DNA of 64,000 nt, from NCBI GenBank assembly GCA_008692225.1, contig VICG01000003.1:923501-987500 (forward strand), written 5' to 3'. Positions within the stretch are counted from its first letter, which is position 1, and every line of letters begins with the position of its first letter. This document shows positions 11,103 through 21,982 of the stretch, piece by piece. The stretch comes from Monilinia fructicola. Lineage: Eukaryota; Ascomycota; Leotiomycetes; Helotiales; Sclerotiniaceae. The notes under the pieces were generated by a model. It saw only the letters and a program-made list of their open reading frames with translations. It made no database searches and was not told where the DNA came from. A program made the position numbers and the translations under genes.

Positions 11103-12246
11103 CTCGGTTTTATGGTGATTGTTGTCAAGAATGAGTGGGGTGAGAAAGTGAGGAAGATCCGGAGTTGGGGTGGGTAGATACTAGGTAGGTAAGAAAGATA
11201 TACCTAGTAGACGACTTCTTTTGCCTGAAGTGAAGATTTGAATCTCGATTGATTCTCCACACTTCCAACAATTTGATGTAATAAGTGTCGAGGAGATAAT
11301 TTTCATAGAAAAGACAATTGTTGGTATTGTTTGAAATTTTCATGAACATCCATCACAACTCACTTCTACTCGTCGTACTCATTCAATCATTCAAGTGCCA
11401 CTGGAGTTGGTGGCTTTAACATTTGTGCTCATATAAAAATATTCGTGAGTCCCTCCAAGCTATAACCAATCGGTGTATTGCGATTACCGGTGGACTCTGA
11501 ATGAAGTTCTGGGCGTAAGGACCATCTCCAGCTGGGCAAATAACCTTCAAGGGCTGTCCACGGGGAGCACAAGCAACCTTGGAACTGGGCAAGCTCGAGC
11601 TAATCACCTCCAGCTAAAGTCAAGTCAAGACAAGTCAGGTCAAGTCAAGTCAAGTCAAGTCAAGTCAGGTCAGGTCAGGTCAGATCAAGTCAAGTCAAGT
11701 CAAGTCAAGTCAAGTCAAGTCAAGTCAAGTCAAGTCAAGTCAGGTCAAAGTCAATTCAAATCAAGCAAAGCAAAGTAATAAACGTATATACATGCCATCT
11801 AGTCTACCGACCTACTTTACTCTACATGTACTTGTAACCCTATTCATTTACTAATCCACATCACAGCTCTATAAGCGGATAAGGCATAGCACACCCGTAG
11901 ACACATACTGTAACTAACGGCTGTCGAATTCCAAGTTACTTTATCAATTGCAATTTGCAACCTCCACTACCTTGGAATATCTACAAGTATCAATGCATTC
12001 AATGTTCAGCCAGCCCTGCAGCCTTTGGCCAATGTGATCCTTGTTTTAGATCCTCTCCAATTGCGTACCGTGAAAAAAAAAGCTTGAATATCTTGACAAG
12101 GTCCTGACTGACTGCACTTTCACCTTGCATCGACAGATCAACGTGGAAAACAAAGAATCGGCGATAACGACATCTTAATATTTATTGTATATTTTTCTCA
12201 CCCCATCCATCTTCTTCTTCTCTCTTTGAATGCAACATATAACAAA
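11103..12246. other. Intergenic region between divergent ferredoxin and UGO1 genes, with a pentanucleotide array
   Basis: About 1.1 kb with no gene. It holds the AAGTC-type tandem array listed separately and, just before UGO1, a pyrimidine-rich leader (CTTCTTCTTCTCTC). Confidence 0.5.
11617..11752. repeat. Pentanucleotide tandem repeat (TCAAG/TCAGG)n
   Basis: About 27 units of a five-base motif, mostly TCAAG with interspersed TCAGG variants and one TCAAGA/TCAGA interruption. Because five is not a multiple of three, every frame cycles through a five-residue peptide, here Lys-Ser-Ser-Gln-Val. This explains a 101-codon ORF over the array that is not a gene. Confidence 0.95.
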
Positions 12247-13805
12247 ATGTCGACCTCAAGAGAAGGTCCAAATCCATTAAGACCATACTATGTTCCCCCT
12301 TCTATTGGAATACCTCAAGAAATACCTATAACAAATTCTGGAACTCATGGAGTTGGGCTAAAAAACGGAAGTGCAGCTTCTTATGCATCTTCCGCTCGAG
12401 ATATCTTCTCAGATATCGACTATAGTGACTACCTATCCGATACTTCGCCATCTACGATCGAATCCCTTCAGAAATTCATCAACGAGACTTTTACAAACTA
12501 TGCGGGGATATTGTGCGGCCAGCCATTTGAGGTTGCGAAAACAGTGCTGCAGGTGAAAAGTCAGGATACGGAGGATGGGACAACACCAACAGCTGTAGTG
12601 GAGAAGATAAAACGGCGTCCTTCGGAGTATAATGAGGTTAATTTCTCTATGTGAGGGGTTGATTTGAGCTTGTGGAGCTAACCTGAACTTAGAATTACCC
12701 CTCCGATGACTCTGATGCGGACGAGACTGCTTACTTCACCTCAGCAGCGCCCCATGCAAAATCGTTATCGCCATCGAGGCGACGATATAGCAGTGAGGGG
12801 TCTGGGTGGGAAGACAAATCCATTCCCAAAGCAAACCCGCCAAAACCGAAACCAGCACATCAACTGATCCTTAGGAGGTCAGATTCTATCATGGAGGTGA
12901 TATCGCAGGAATGGTCAAAGGAGGGGGCTTGGGGTGTATGGAAGGGGTCGAATGCCACATTTATCTACGGCTTTCTATTGAAGACGGTAGAAACCTGGTC
13001 CAGCAGTATGATCTCTGCGGTTTTAAATATACCGGACCCAGGACTTGCAACTCTGGGAGCGCAAGTCGACGTAGCTGGTTCTCCTAGTCCATGGACTTCC
13101 TTAGGTGTAGCAATAGCCGCAGCTGCTACTGCTGGACTTATTCTCGCTCCTTTGGATCTTGTACGGACAAAGTAAGTCACGAGTCGCTTTCTATACTCTA
13201 AAATACTGATTACAGGCAGGTTGATTCTCACCCCAACCTCGGATCCTAAACGATCACTCACTCACAACCTGAATACCCTCCCCTCTTATATATGCCCTCC
13301 ATTACTTCTTATTCCCACCATTCTCCACTCCATAATCAAGCCCACTATCTCTCACTGCACCCCGCTCCTTCTTCGAACCCGTCTCGCCGTCGACCCCATT
13401 CTTACCCCCACAAGCTACTCTACTTTCACATTCCTCGCTCAAACATTGGAAATATTCATTCGTCTGCCTATTGAGACTGTTCTCCGTCGCGGACAAGCGG
13501 CTGTGCTAAGCTCGCCCCAATACAACGAAGCTCAAGACCTCAAAACAGTCGTCGACATCGGTCCATACAATGGAGTAGTAGGTACGATGTGGTCCATTGT
13601 CCGAGAAGAAGGTGAATCGTCCGGTCCAGAGCCTATTGCCAGTGTAGGCACAGTAAAGCCCTTGAGGAAAATCAAGAAAGTGCAAAAGAAGGGACAAGGA
13701 ATTGAGGGACTATGGAGAGGATGGAGAGTCGGAGTATGGGGCTTAGTAGGAATGTATGGAAGTAAGGCTATGAGTGGTGCCGGAAGCACTGAAGGAGAAT
13801 TTTGA
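12247..13805 (+). CDS. UGO1: Mitochondrial outer-membrane fusion factor UGO1, carrier-like
   Basis: Three exons (12247-12636, 12693-13171, 13220-13805) give 484 residues. It starts MSTSREGPNPLRPYYVPPSIG, has a Ser/Asp-rich segment, then a degenerate mitochondrial-carrier repeat (CGQPFEVAKTVLQVKSQ). After an acidic linker (NYPSDDSDADET) comes WGVWKGSNATFIYGF, followed by hydrophobic helices and APLDLVRTK, the second carrier-like motif, and a third (RLPIETVLRRGQA). The two PxD/E-x-x-[KR] motifs and short Gly-rich helices fit the modified carrier fold of Ugo1. In yeast Ugo1 links the outer-membrane GTPase Fzo1 to the inner-membrane Mgm1. The second intron uses the downstream acceptor of two tandem AGs (ACAGGCAG), the one that keeps LILTP in frame. 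Confidence 0.9.
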
Positions 13806-14342
13806 TCAAGTCACAATAGCTACTTACATGGCAGTGATCTCTCCCGCATTCTGCAGATTTATGAGCATGGTAGGATGGAAATGGCGTTGTTCGTTCGTTG
13901 TCATTTGATTGGTGTAGGAACGTGAGCGGGAATTGTGGAACATCTCGACTTACGTATATAAGGCGCAATGGAAATCGGCGTCCGGGCAACGAAGATATGT
14001 GAAATGAACAAAAGCGTACTCACCTCCATTCATCTGTTCTGTTTTTCTGCTCTTTCTGCTCGTGCTCTTGGTGTTGTTCAATGGAGACCTGGTATTTGAG
14101 TTCTAGTGGCCTATCATGAGGTTTCTGATGTAGTATGGGGATATTATGATAGCCAACCTTCTCCTTAATTGACAACTTCAGCTGCCATATTCACGAATAT
14201 GGACGAAAATCTCGCTTCCCCTCGATCATTCACGACGGACCCACTTTTACACTTTCGGCCTCCCCAAATTACATCCTCATAATTCGAAAATCCAAAAGAC
14301 AGTAACGAAATCAATCCTAAATAGAAAAAGGAGCAAAAACCT

Positions 14343-14364
14343 TCCCGCCAGGCGCCTGGCGGGA
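14343..14364. repeat. 22-base perfect palindrome
   Basis: TCCCGCCAGGC is followed directly by its exact reverse complement, with no spacer. With one bulged base the pairing extends into CCTT/AGGAA flanks. It is very GC-rich against AT-richer surroundings. It could form a cruciform or hairpin, or be a binding site for a dimeric protein. Confidence 0.9.
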
Positions 14365-14399
14365 GGAAACCCAGACGAGCCGGGTTTTTTCGTTTACAT

Positions 14400-14462
14400 C
14401 TTCTCACCCCCCACGGAATAGTTACCGGGGAAAGTGGTGTACTATAACCACTACGCCAGCGC
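14400..14462 (-). other. tRNA-like 5' half (A box), probable tRNA relic
   Basis: On the minus strand from about 14462 the sequence reads GCGCTGGCGTAGTGGTTA and so on. TGGCGTAGTGG matches the Pol III A-box consensus, preceded by a plausible acceptor 5' strand. It is followed by a possible stem-loop of the CCCCGG...CCG(T)GGGG kind. No good B box (GGTTCGANNCC) or complete cloverleaf is found downstream, so it is not called as a tRNA. It could be a degenerate tRNA or the head of a SINE. Confidence 0.35.
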
Positions 14463-15008
14463 AGCTTTACTAATGAGAGATGTTGGTTGGGGGAATTTTA
14501 GGTTTATAAAGGGAGGCTGGCGTGATTTTATGATTCTTGCTGTGTTTGGTTGATTGGTGTTGTTTGGCTCTTAGTTCATATTGCAGTGAATGGTGGGTTT
14601 TCTACATATCGATCGGAGCGCAGAGGAATATTGAACCTTGACTAGTGGTATCAAGATGCATTTCAAGATCTTTTGATCTTGTTTTATTTTAGGGATGTCA
14701 AGCTTGATGATCGAGTCCTGTCCATGGGACTGTGATATGAACATTGGAAGTTAACTTGATTTTAATAACCAAGCTCTTTGGCTGTGGCTTGATGAGCACA
14801 ACAGCACACTTGAGTATCACTTCAACCGTTCTTGTTTAGACCTTAGGCTTGTAGTGAATGCAGCCTCAATTGACATCTATCCATGGATAGCAAAGGTTGT
14901 CACATTCTATCTCCCATATAGATTTCAAATGATCGCTCAGAATTCGGGACGATCCATTCCAAGCCGCTCCAAATTCTTAGCTAAGTATTATCTCACTTGC
15001 CATACCTA

Positions 15009-16353
15009 CTAGATAGCTTTTATCACACGTACCACCAGATCCGCTAGCAATATCCCCATCACTACAATAATCACGATCCGTTTCCAACTCCAAATAACAT
15101 CAAAATCATTCGTGGAATACGGGTCATTGACTACAATGTCCGAAAACCAGAATGGAGCGTTTCGGATTCGGGCAGCTTCTTTGGAAACAAAGGCAGGATC
15201 CTTGGACGGCTTGAGTCGGTAGAGTTCGTGGATGAAAGGCTGGGGAGATTCGTTTTGCCCTCGGAGCTCCTCCCATGGTGTCTGTGGAGTCTCGGCTTCA
15301 TGAAAGAATCTTCGTTCATCGGCGTAAGGATCTATATTTAATTGTGCACCCGCACCTGCACCTGCACTTTCACCTGCAGCCCTATCTTCGCTCTCACTTT
15401 TACTTTTGCTTTTACCTCTACTCTTATCAGAAAGCTTTCCATCTTCAGTTTGGGTTTGGAGGTGTTCTGCCCGACTCTGAGGATTCTCGGGTTCATCGTG
15501 CCGGGATTGTCGTCCACCACCGTCATAAGAACGGATAGGGGATCCCGATCCGGCACCGGCATACATATCCTTGCCATTGACCTTGTCCTCATTCGCATCC
15601 TCGGACTGCAATCCCGGTGGACTCTTCCTCATCGCTACTTTATTTCGATTTAATTCCTCATCATGTTTCGTCCACAACCCCATCTCCGGTTTCTTCCCGG
15701 GAAAGTTGCCAGGCAGTTCTCCTGCTCTGCTCAATACATCCGTTCTTCTGCACCGTTCATCGGTCACCTCTTGAACTGATCTGTCCCTTCCTTCTTGCCT
15801 TTCCTTGGCCTTGGCCACCCGTCGAGCATTCTTCTTAAGCTCCTTTGATTTATCCAGCTTTTTGTCGCTTCCCTTCACGTTTCCCCCGTGTTTGATACCA
15901 ACTAGAGGGCTGACATCACTGGGAGCTTCTTCTGCTGCTGATTCGGACGATTCTGAAAAAACTTCTGTAAATTCGAGCGATCCAGCTGTATAATTTAAAT
16001 CGCGTTGCACTTCTTCCATCACATGTTTCTTCCTATCCCTAAGTAGCGAGTTTCTGTGTTCGACGCTGTCTTGAACGTCTGTAGATTGGAGAACGGCATC
16101 GTGTTTGGGGGAATCTGGAATTCGCCTCCACCACGCGCCCGCGTGCTGCGAGGTGCCAGGGCCGTGAATATCCTCATAGTCGAGTTGCTTGTCAAGCTCA
16201 TCGAGGGCTTCTTCCCATCTCAATTCTTTTTTTAGTGAGCTGGTCGCGGTCGCGAGAGCTAGATGGAAGATTTGGGGGCTCCAGGGGTTGCTCCAGGTGT
16301 GTGCGATATGGTGTCACTGTCCTAGGGGGCTGTTGAAGGTCTTTTGCGGACAT
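15009..16353 (-). CDS. Unknown protein with C-terminal membrane anchor (frame broken once)
   Basis: An uninterrupted frame from 16223 to 15009 encodes 404 residues. It begins in the middle of a natural sequence (RWEEALDELDKQLDYEDIHGPGT). The likely true start is ATG 16353 (MSAKDLQQPPRTVTPY), in another frame. Removing one T from the T7 run at 16227-16233 joins them (QLTKK-EL-RWEEALDEL) into about 447 residues. The middle is low-complexity and charged, with Lys/Glu/Ser-rich segments that should be disordered. The last 25 or so residues (WKRIVIIVVMGILLADLVVRVI) form a single hydrophobic helix right at the C-terminus, so this is probably a tail-anchored ER or mitochondrial outer-membrane protein. 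The segment before it (NAPFWFSDIVVNDPYSTNDF) looks conserved. The family is not recognised. Confidence 0.7.
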
Positions 16354-17350
16354 GTTGTTGGTAACTAGGAGGGCAGTAGATTGATTTTTGTACAATATTC
16401 GTTATTTAGCATCTACAGTAAGATGGGCAAAGAAATTTCAACCTTACATCTTTGGCAACGAAGCTCCTTGAACAAAGGGAAGATCTTCGAGTTGAGGTGC
16501 GCAGAGGGGGTTGTCGAGGATGCATGCGGAATTGAGAACAAAGGCAGAATGACAAACGAATGAGAGTGCAGAGCAGAGCAGGCTAAAATGGGTAGCTGGA
16601 GTTTGATGTAACGGAATTGCCAAATTTGAAGGTTGTATCGTAGTAAAACCCTGCAGATAGATATATCCCGATGAGTTTATCTTGGAATATTGGACCGAAT
16701 TTTAATATCACTGAGTATAACCCCCCCTCGCTTATCTTCCCTCAACTTTACCTCTTCAGCCCAAATCGGCGCTCTTCTTCGGAGCGTAAGTTTGAGTTGT
16801 GGGTGAGATAACGTACCTCTCCTACTACAAAGGTTGCAGAGCTTGAGATTCTCGGATTTTTTGTCGGAGAAAATTGGATGGTGGTGATTGTTGATGATGG
16901 ATCATGATTGGCGATTTGAAAACTTTCATGTCTGTATTAACCCTCACATATTTTGAAGAGGGTTTTCGTAACCGCCATTTCTAAAATTTATTGGTAAACA
17001 ATCACTTTTGACAAAAGCGTTGCCGAAATGATTATGGGTGTTGTTCATGGAAAATAAAAGAACAATTCATTATCGAGTGCATTGGAAGAACAATGCTTGA
17101 GTCCTCGTATCCTTTGCTTGTAAGGCTTTTGTTCAATAGTTGTTCAGCCTTTTGGGATCAAATCCTAAGATTGGACTATAAAGGCAGAGAGATGTGAAGT
17201 TGTGAGTTTTCCCTCATCAATCTGTCGATGTCTTGTGATTCTGAAAACATAGACTCAATCTGCACTACAAGAATTTCAAAAGATCTCACAGAAATTGTCT
17301 CTAGCTTCACTCAAGCTTCCCAGACTTAAGTCAGATCACCATTGACAAAA
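16354..17350. other. Intergenic region between divergent genes
   Basis: About 1 kb without a gene. It should contain the promoters of both the tail-anchored protein and the single-pass protein at 17351. Confidence 0.45.
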
Positions 17351-17992
17351 ATGCCTCGCCTTCCACCCTCAGCCTACACTGTATCAATGTTTCCACCAGA
17401 TGAATTTGTGGACCTCGAATTGCGCCCAGTTGGGGCTGCAAGAGACAAGGAAACGACGGAGCACAACTTACAGTCTTCCCGGCCAGGTAAGAAAAATGCA
17501 AGATGGTGGTGCCACCACATCATCATCATCCTTTTGATCGCCATCATCACCGCTCTTGGAGGCTTGATCATCTTCCTGGTAACCAATCCGGGTGTCTTAG
17601 GAACACCGTGCCCAGCACAATTGAATCTCACTCAGCACCCCGTCACTCAAACACAATCCCACAACGCAGCGATGACATCCATACAGTTAGCCACCAAGAC
17701 TCGTCCGAGAGCTCAGGCTACAAGTACCCACAGTGGCGTTGACCCCGTGGCAGTTGCATCCTGTCTCGGTGTTTTGGAGGACGCCTGCGCAAGGGAAAAT
17801 CCGCCCACAACTTTCGGGCAATGTGATCCGTTGTTTGTGTTTTTCTATTGTGACCTGACAGACATGATGGTGTTCCGAGGTGCAATGAAGCTTGATGCTG
17901 ACGGTTCGAGTCCAGTCTGTCCCTCAATGAAAGAATTTTGCTCGAGGGCCATCCTGTTGAACAGGATCCCTTTGGCAGATGTCAGTCCTTGA
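17351..17992 (+). CDS. Unknown single-pass (type II) membrane protein
   Basis: 213 codons from ATG 17351 without introns. The N-terminus is a short polar cytosolic segment (about 52 residues) ending in basic KKNARWW, followed by one strong hydrophobic helix (IIIILLIAIITALGGLIIFLV). The outside part has a Thr/Gln-rich linker with one N-glycosylation sequon (NLT). A C-terminal domain of about 80 residues carries spaced cysteines (ASCLGVLEDACARE, GQCDPLFVFFYCDL, SPVCPSMKEFC), probably disulfide-bonded. This layout recurs in fungal surface proteins of unknown role. No family is recognised. Confidence 0.6.
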   Translation: MPRLPPSAYTVSMFPPDEFVDLELRPVGAARDKETTEHNLQSSRPGKKNARWWCHHIIIILLIAIITALGGLIIFLVTNPGVLGTPCPAQLNLTQHPVTQTQSHNAAMTSIQLATKTRPRAQATSTHSGVDPVAVASCLGVLEDACARENPPTTFGQCDPLFVFFYCDLTDMMVFRGAMKLDADGSSPVCPSMKEFCSRAILLNRIPLADVSP

Positions 17993-20900
17993 ATGATGAG
18001 TCCCGCGATGACATGCAGGAAGAGAAGTAAAGATGTAGGAACACCCAAAATATAGAATTTTTCCCCTTCGACTTGTAGTTTACGTATACATGTATGTGAT
18101 AATGAAAATGAAAATGTAACCAACCCGTTATTTTGATGAATATGCGACGAAAGTGAAATACCTGCAGTAAACTCGGCTAGGTGTACACGAAGTGAGTTTA
18201 ATACTGTTTATAGATTTTAAAGATTTATTACAAAATCAACAATTAGTTAATAGAATGATCAATGAGTTAAGATAACTCTATAAAATCATTTTGTATTCAA
18301 TGTTGAAAAGAGTAAGTTAATTATGGTGTAAAATTGCCTTTCGCTTAAACTTTTATATGTATGCTCTCTACTGTGGCGAAGAAGCAGACCTCAACTAGAA
18401 TCGTCGCCTAGGTAACAATAGAGCTCACAGATAAAGCTACTGAATCAAAAAAGCCCCTTAAAAATAACCTTTGCGGGAGAATATTCGAATCCGTTTTTTT
18501 GTGCAAAGAAATCATCGCCAGCTATAAAAAGTATCTTACTCATCTCGGGAGAGATCCAATCTCTATATAAGAATAGTCTTTGAAGTATTTTCGGCATTCA
18601 TCTGCGTGGCATAGTGACTGAGACCGGTTCATTGTCGTTGTCCTGCATAAATTTTCCATATTGCATCTCTTTCCATCTCTCTTCCTACCTACCTATCGTT
18701 TGTTCTCTTCGTCCAAGTGGCTTGGCAGACGATTAGACGATACTGATACCACAGGGTATCCAATTTGCAGCCCTCAAATATCCTTATATGCTTGATCAGT
18801 CTGCCGATGCTAGTTTGAAACTGAGTATTGAGTCGTCCTTTGAAGAATTTTCACTGTAAGCAACAACAAGATTACTGGTAAGTGGTACCTTGGTAACTAG
18901 TGCTTCAAGTATCTGGGCGTGATTGATTAGCGAGCCATACTAAAGAAGTTAATTTGTTTTTTCCATTAGCTTTGGAACTACTCTACGGTGCGAACTCCTG
19001 ATTCAAGAAGACTTCAATTCTTTGCAATGCTCTGCAGAACCTTGATTGTTATCGTGTTTGATTTGCTGCCCCGTGTTTGTACTACAAACACGCACTGCAG
19101 GCAGGAACAGGTACAACTCGCATGCAACATGTAATAACCATTTTCAGGTTGGAATAAGTATCAGATCAATATTTCCAGGTTAATGTTCCAGGTTAGAATT
19201 GACATCTGAGTGCATCTGATGTTTTGTGCAACAACGATAAATGAGGCACACCGAGTAGGAATCTCTACGAGGTATCATTCCCGATCCTTGGCTGACATTG
19301 TCAAGCCATGCGTATGCCCTTGGCTAATGAGTATATCTTTTGCTCAAGTGGACTTTCCCACCCGATTTCAGGCATATAAATATTTTCTAGCCTTTTTCCT
19401 TTCATAACCTTATGTTTCACTGGAAGTTGACATGTCACAGCCTCACAGATCACCATTCGGCTTTTGCAACTTCTGCGGTAGTAAGCCTGCGTTCTCACTC
19501 ATCCGGGCAAAGTATGCCCCATCACTTGCAGGCACCGAATGAAAATGCATTGCAAGTGCATAATTGAACTTAAAAGTGACCCTTGATTGGTTGACGTTGA
19601 CCAGAAATGTGTTCTTCCCTCGTTGAAACAAGGCAAATTTTGTGACCCAAAACGAGGCAACCGAGTGAACAAGAAAAGGATGATCAACGCCCAGCTCAAG
19701 TGAGGCCATTGGATATTGCCTACTAAGAGCTGTTGACCCATGCATGCATAGTGTGCAGTGAGTAAAAGGTATATATTGAGGGCTTCCCCACCTCAAAAGA
19801 CGTCGATTAGACTCGAAGCGATCTCAGGTATAAGGAGTCTGAGGTCCCCCTTTTCTTCTGTGGTATGTACTCATATACCCTCATACTGTTTTCATGTACC
19901 TCAAACTTTCAGATCATCGCTAAATGCAAACAGACCCCAAATAATTTGATTCGTGCAAATGGCTAGACGTACCCCTCCAGTCACTCACATTCTCATCCCT
20001 GATTCAACGAATCATGTTTTGTTTGACAGTGCATAAATGGGTCAGAATTTCGTATTATTTCCTGAGCAATCCTCAAGTTATAGCTCCCAGTACGCCCTGT
20101 TCGAATTTTGAGCCTCAAAAATACACCAGATAAGTAAGATGATACATTGTTCACGCAAATTTAAATTACTACATCATCTCACTATCTTTCAGGGATATTA
20201 TCGCCAAAGCATAAATGGTCATACATTCAGATCGAAAGAACGTCGATTTCTTTGAATTTTGCCCTCTGAAAACTTGTTTGCTACTTTTCTTCCCCCATCG
20301 AAGCGCCCCTCGAAAGTGTTTTCAAAAATATCGAAATTGGTGGTGGCAAAACACTTCCCTTTGCCAAGATGAGAAGCTTCGGGGTTTGTTTCGCGGATGT
20401 TCTACAACAGCCACTTCATTCGTGATAGGCTTCATGTTCGCAACCAAGACCGCATCGGTAATCAACAAATCCTACACAAGTTTATATCTATTAGGATGGC
20501 GTCTTCGCCATCCTTTGTCTAAGTGGACGTTGTGGAGTAAATGCATGGATTAGTTGTCACTACTTACATCCCGCTCGTTCAATTCAGAAGATATTCTCAA
20601 GCCATTGTACGTCTGTGGGGGAAGAAAGAGCTTCTTACTCTCGAAGACCACAATGCTCAGTTTACAAATTCTCTCGTCATTCTCGATACCGGAATCGCTC
20701 GATGTGAAATTTGCCAGTATGTTCCGCGGAATATATGTTCCATTTCTGTCATCCCACAGAACAGCTGAAGCTGCATAGAATGTGCAGCGTTGGCCAGGAT
20801 TATGGTCCAAACAGGAGGCCGACATCCAATCATCGTCCGTCACGAGGACCATGCAATATGTCGATATATTGGTCTTGCTACCCTCCAAAATCGTCTTTGA

Positions 20901-21163
20901 ATTATTCAAACTTTATTGATACCTTTTGCTTGTCACTAAATCCACCTAGTTTTAAGCTCAAAAGACACAGAATCCTAATCTGAAGTCTATTCATCACTGG
21001 GTACAATTGCTATTACCACAATACGGAAATGGCATGCTTATGTTGGCTCGTGAGACGATGTAAGTGTACTATACATATTAATTTTTTAGCAATTACTGAT
21101 CTGGTGGTTCGGAATAGAGACCATCGCGACGAAAAATACCCGGGTACACAGACTTTTAGTACG
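17993..21163. other. Gene-poor 3.2 kb region
   Basis: No frame here is supported by recognisable protein content; the many ORFs are 60-120 codons and overlap on both strands. The region is AT-rich, has a strong hairpin at 20493-20514, and no transposon motif or terminal repeat that I can see. A non-coding RNA gene or an old degraded element cannot be excluded. Confidence 0.4.
20493..20514. repeat. Nine-base-pair hairpin with TCTT loop
   Basis: AGGATGGCG, loop TCTT, then CGCCATCCT: a perfect nine-pair stem with a tetraloop. It is isolated in otherwise AT-rich DNA without a clear gene on either side. It is not followed by a T run, so it is not an obvious terminator. Confidence 0.7.
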
Positions 21164-21982
21164 ATGGCCTATCGACGTTATACTAGCTTTCTTTTCAATG
21201 TGAACGAGTTGTACGTTAATGATGATACGAATAATGGAGGTATTGCACCCAGAGCAAACGAGAATGGGAGATGGGTACCTCCCATTTATCAAGCTGGTTT
21301 CCTGCCTCAGACTCCCGGGCGAATGTTTAGATGGAACGACGGCTACATCACCGATGCCGGGTCTGACTATCAATGGTTTGGGGGAGAAGGATTGACCTAC
21401 CCAAACAACCAAATGCTTCGACGTTACAGGAGCACAACTTTGTTCTGGTGCAATGAGTTTGAACAGTGGCAAATGATAGAGGAAGATGCAACCACGATTG
21501 ATATCGCCACTTCAGACTTCCCGAACAACAGATGGTACCCGCTGACATTTCGACATGATGGCACGCTTTCACGGGTGTCGGCTTCTCTTGAAGAACTGTA
21601 TCTTGCCGGAAGAGATGGAGCATGGATTGGTCAGCTTGGGCTTCAAACGTACCGACACCGCCGAAATCGACCAACAACTGGACTCGCCGGCAATCTTGCT
21701 ACCATCATAGCCTTAATTGCATTCTCCTGCAATGATGGTCGCGCCTTCTTTGATGCTTTGATCCATGATAATGCATGGCGAACACAATGGAGGACTCGTG
21801 GTGCAGAACATGGAAGTAAGCTAGCAGCACCATACACAAACTTTGCCAAGATTCTGACAAGAACAGGAATTCATGAGAGAGGAGTTGTGGCCAACATCTA
21901 CCTGGACCCAGGAAATCCAAACGGCTCTACTGATGATCTGCTCTATCAGCTCGAATGGGATAATGGCCCTATTGTCTCCTAA
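21164..21982 (+). CDS. Unknown protein, Trp/Asn/Tyr-rich, 272 residues
   Basis: The open frame extends upstream to 21029, but ATG 21164 (MAYRRYTSFLFNVNELY) follows a long non-conserved-looking leader and is the better start. The protein is soluble-looking, with no signal peptide. It has regularly spaced aromatic motifs (RMFRWNDGYITDAGSDYQWFG, NRWYPLTFRHDGTLSR, RDGAWIGQLGLQTY), a central hydrophobic stretch (GLAGNLATIIALIAFSC), and ends LLYQLEWDNGPIVS. Composition is even and protein-like along its whole length, which supports a real gene. I recognise no family or catalytic motif. It stands alone at the right end of a gene-poor region, and introns upstream are possible. Confidence 0.6.
   Translation: MAYRRYTSFLFNVNELYVNDDTNNGGIAPRANENGRWVPPIYQAGFLPQTPGRMFRWNDGYITDAGSDYQWFGGEGLTYPNNQMLRRYRSTTLFWCNEFEQWQMIEEDATTIDIATSDFPNNRWYPLTFRHDGTLSRVSASLEELYLAGRDGAWIGQLGLQTYRHRRNRPTTGLAGNLATIIALIAFSCNDGRAFFDALIHDNAWRTQWRTRGAEHGSKLAAPYTNFAKILTRTGIHERGVVANIYLDPGNPNGSTDDLLYQLEWDNGPIVS

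Larger units (their letters stand above)
13806..15008. other. Intergenic region with a palindrome and a tRNA-like A box
   Basis: No protein gene is seen between UGO1 and the tail-anchored protein, which converge. The stretch contains a 22-base perfect palindrome (14343-14364) and a tRNA-like 5' half on the minus strand (about 14400-14462), both listed separately. Confidence 0.5.

Noticed and set aside
11473..11778. 101-codon ORF with repeated Lys-Ser-Ser-Gln-Val
   Set aside because: It is the translation of the pentanucleotide array, not a gene.
15275..15993. Plus-strand ORFs with Cys/Thr or Phe/Leu-rich composition
   Set aside because: They overlap the tail-anchored gene in antisense and reflect its Glu/Lys/Ser-rich codons.
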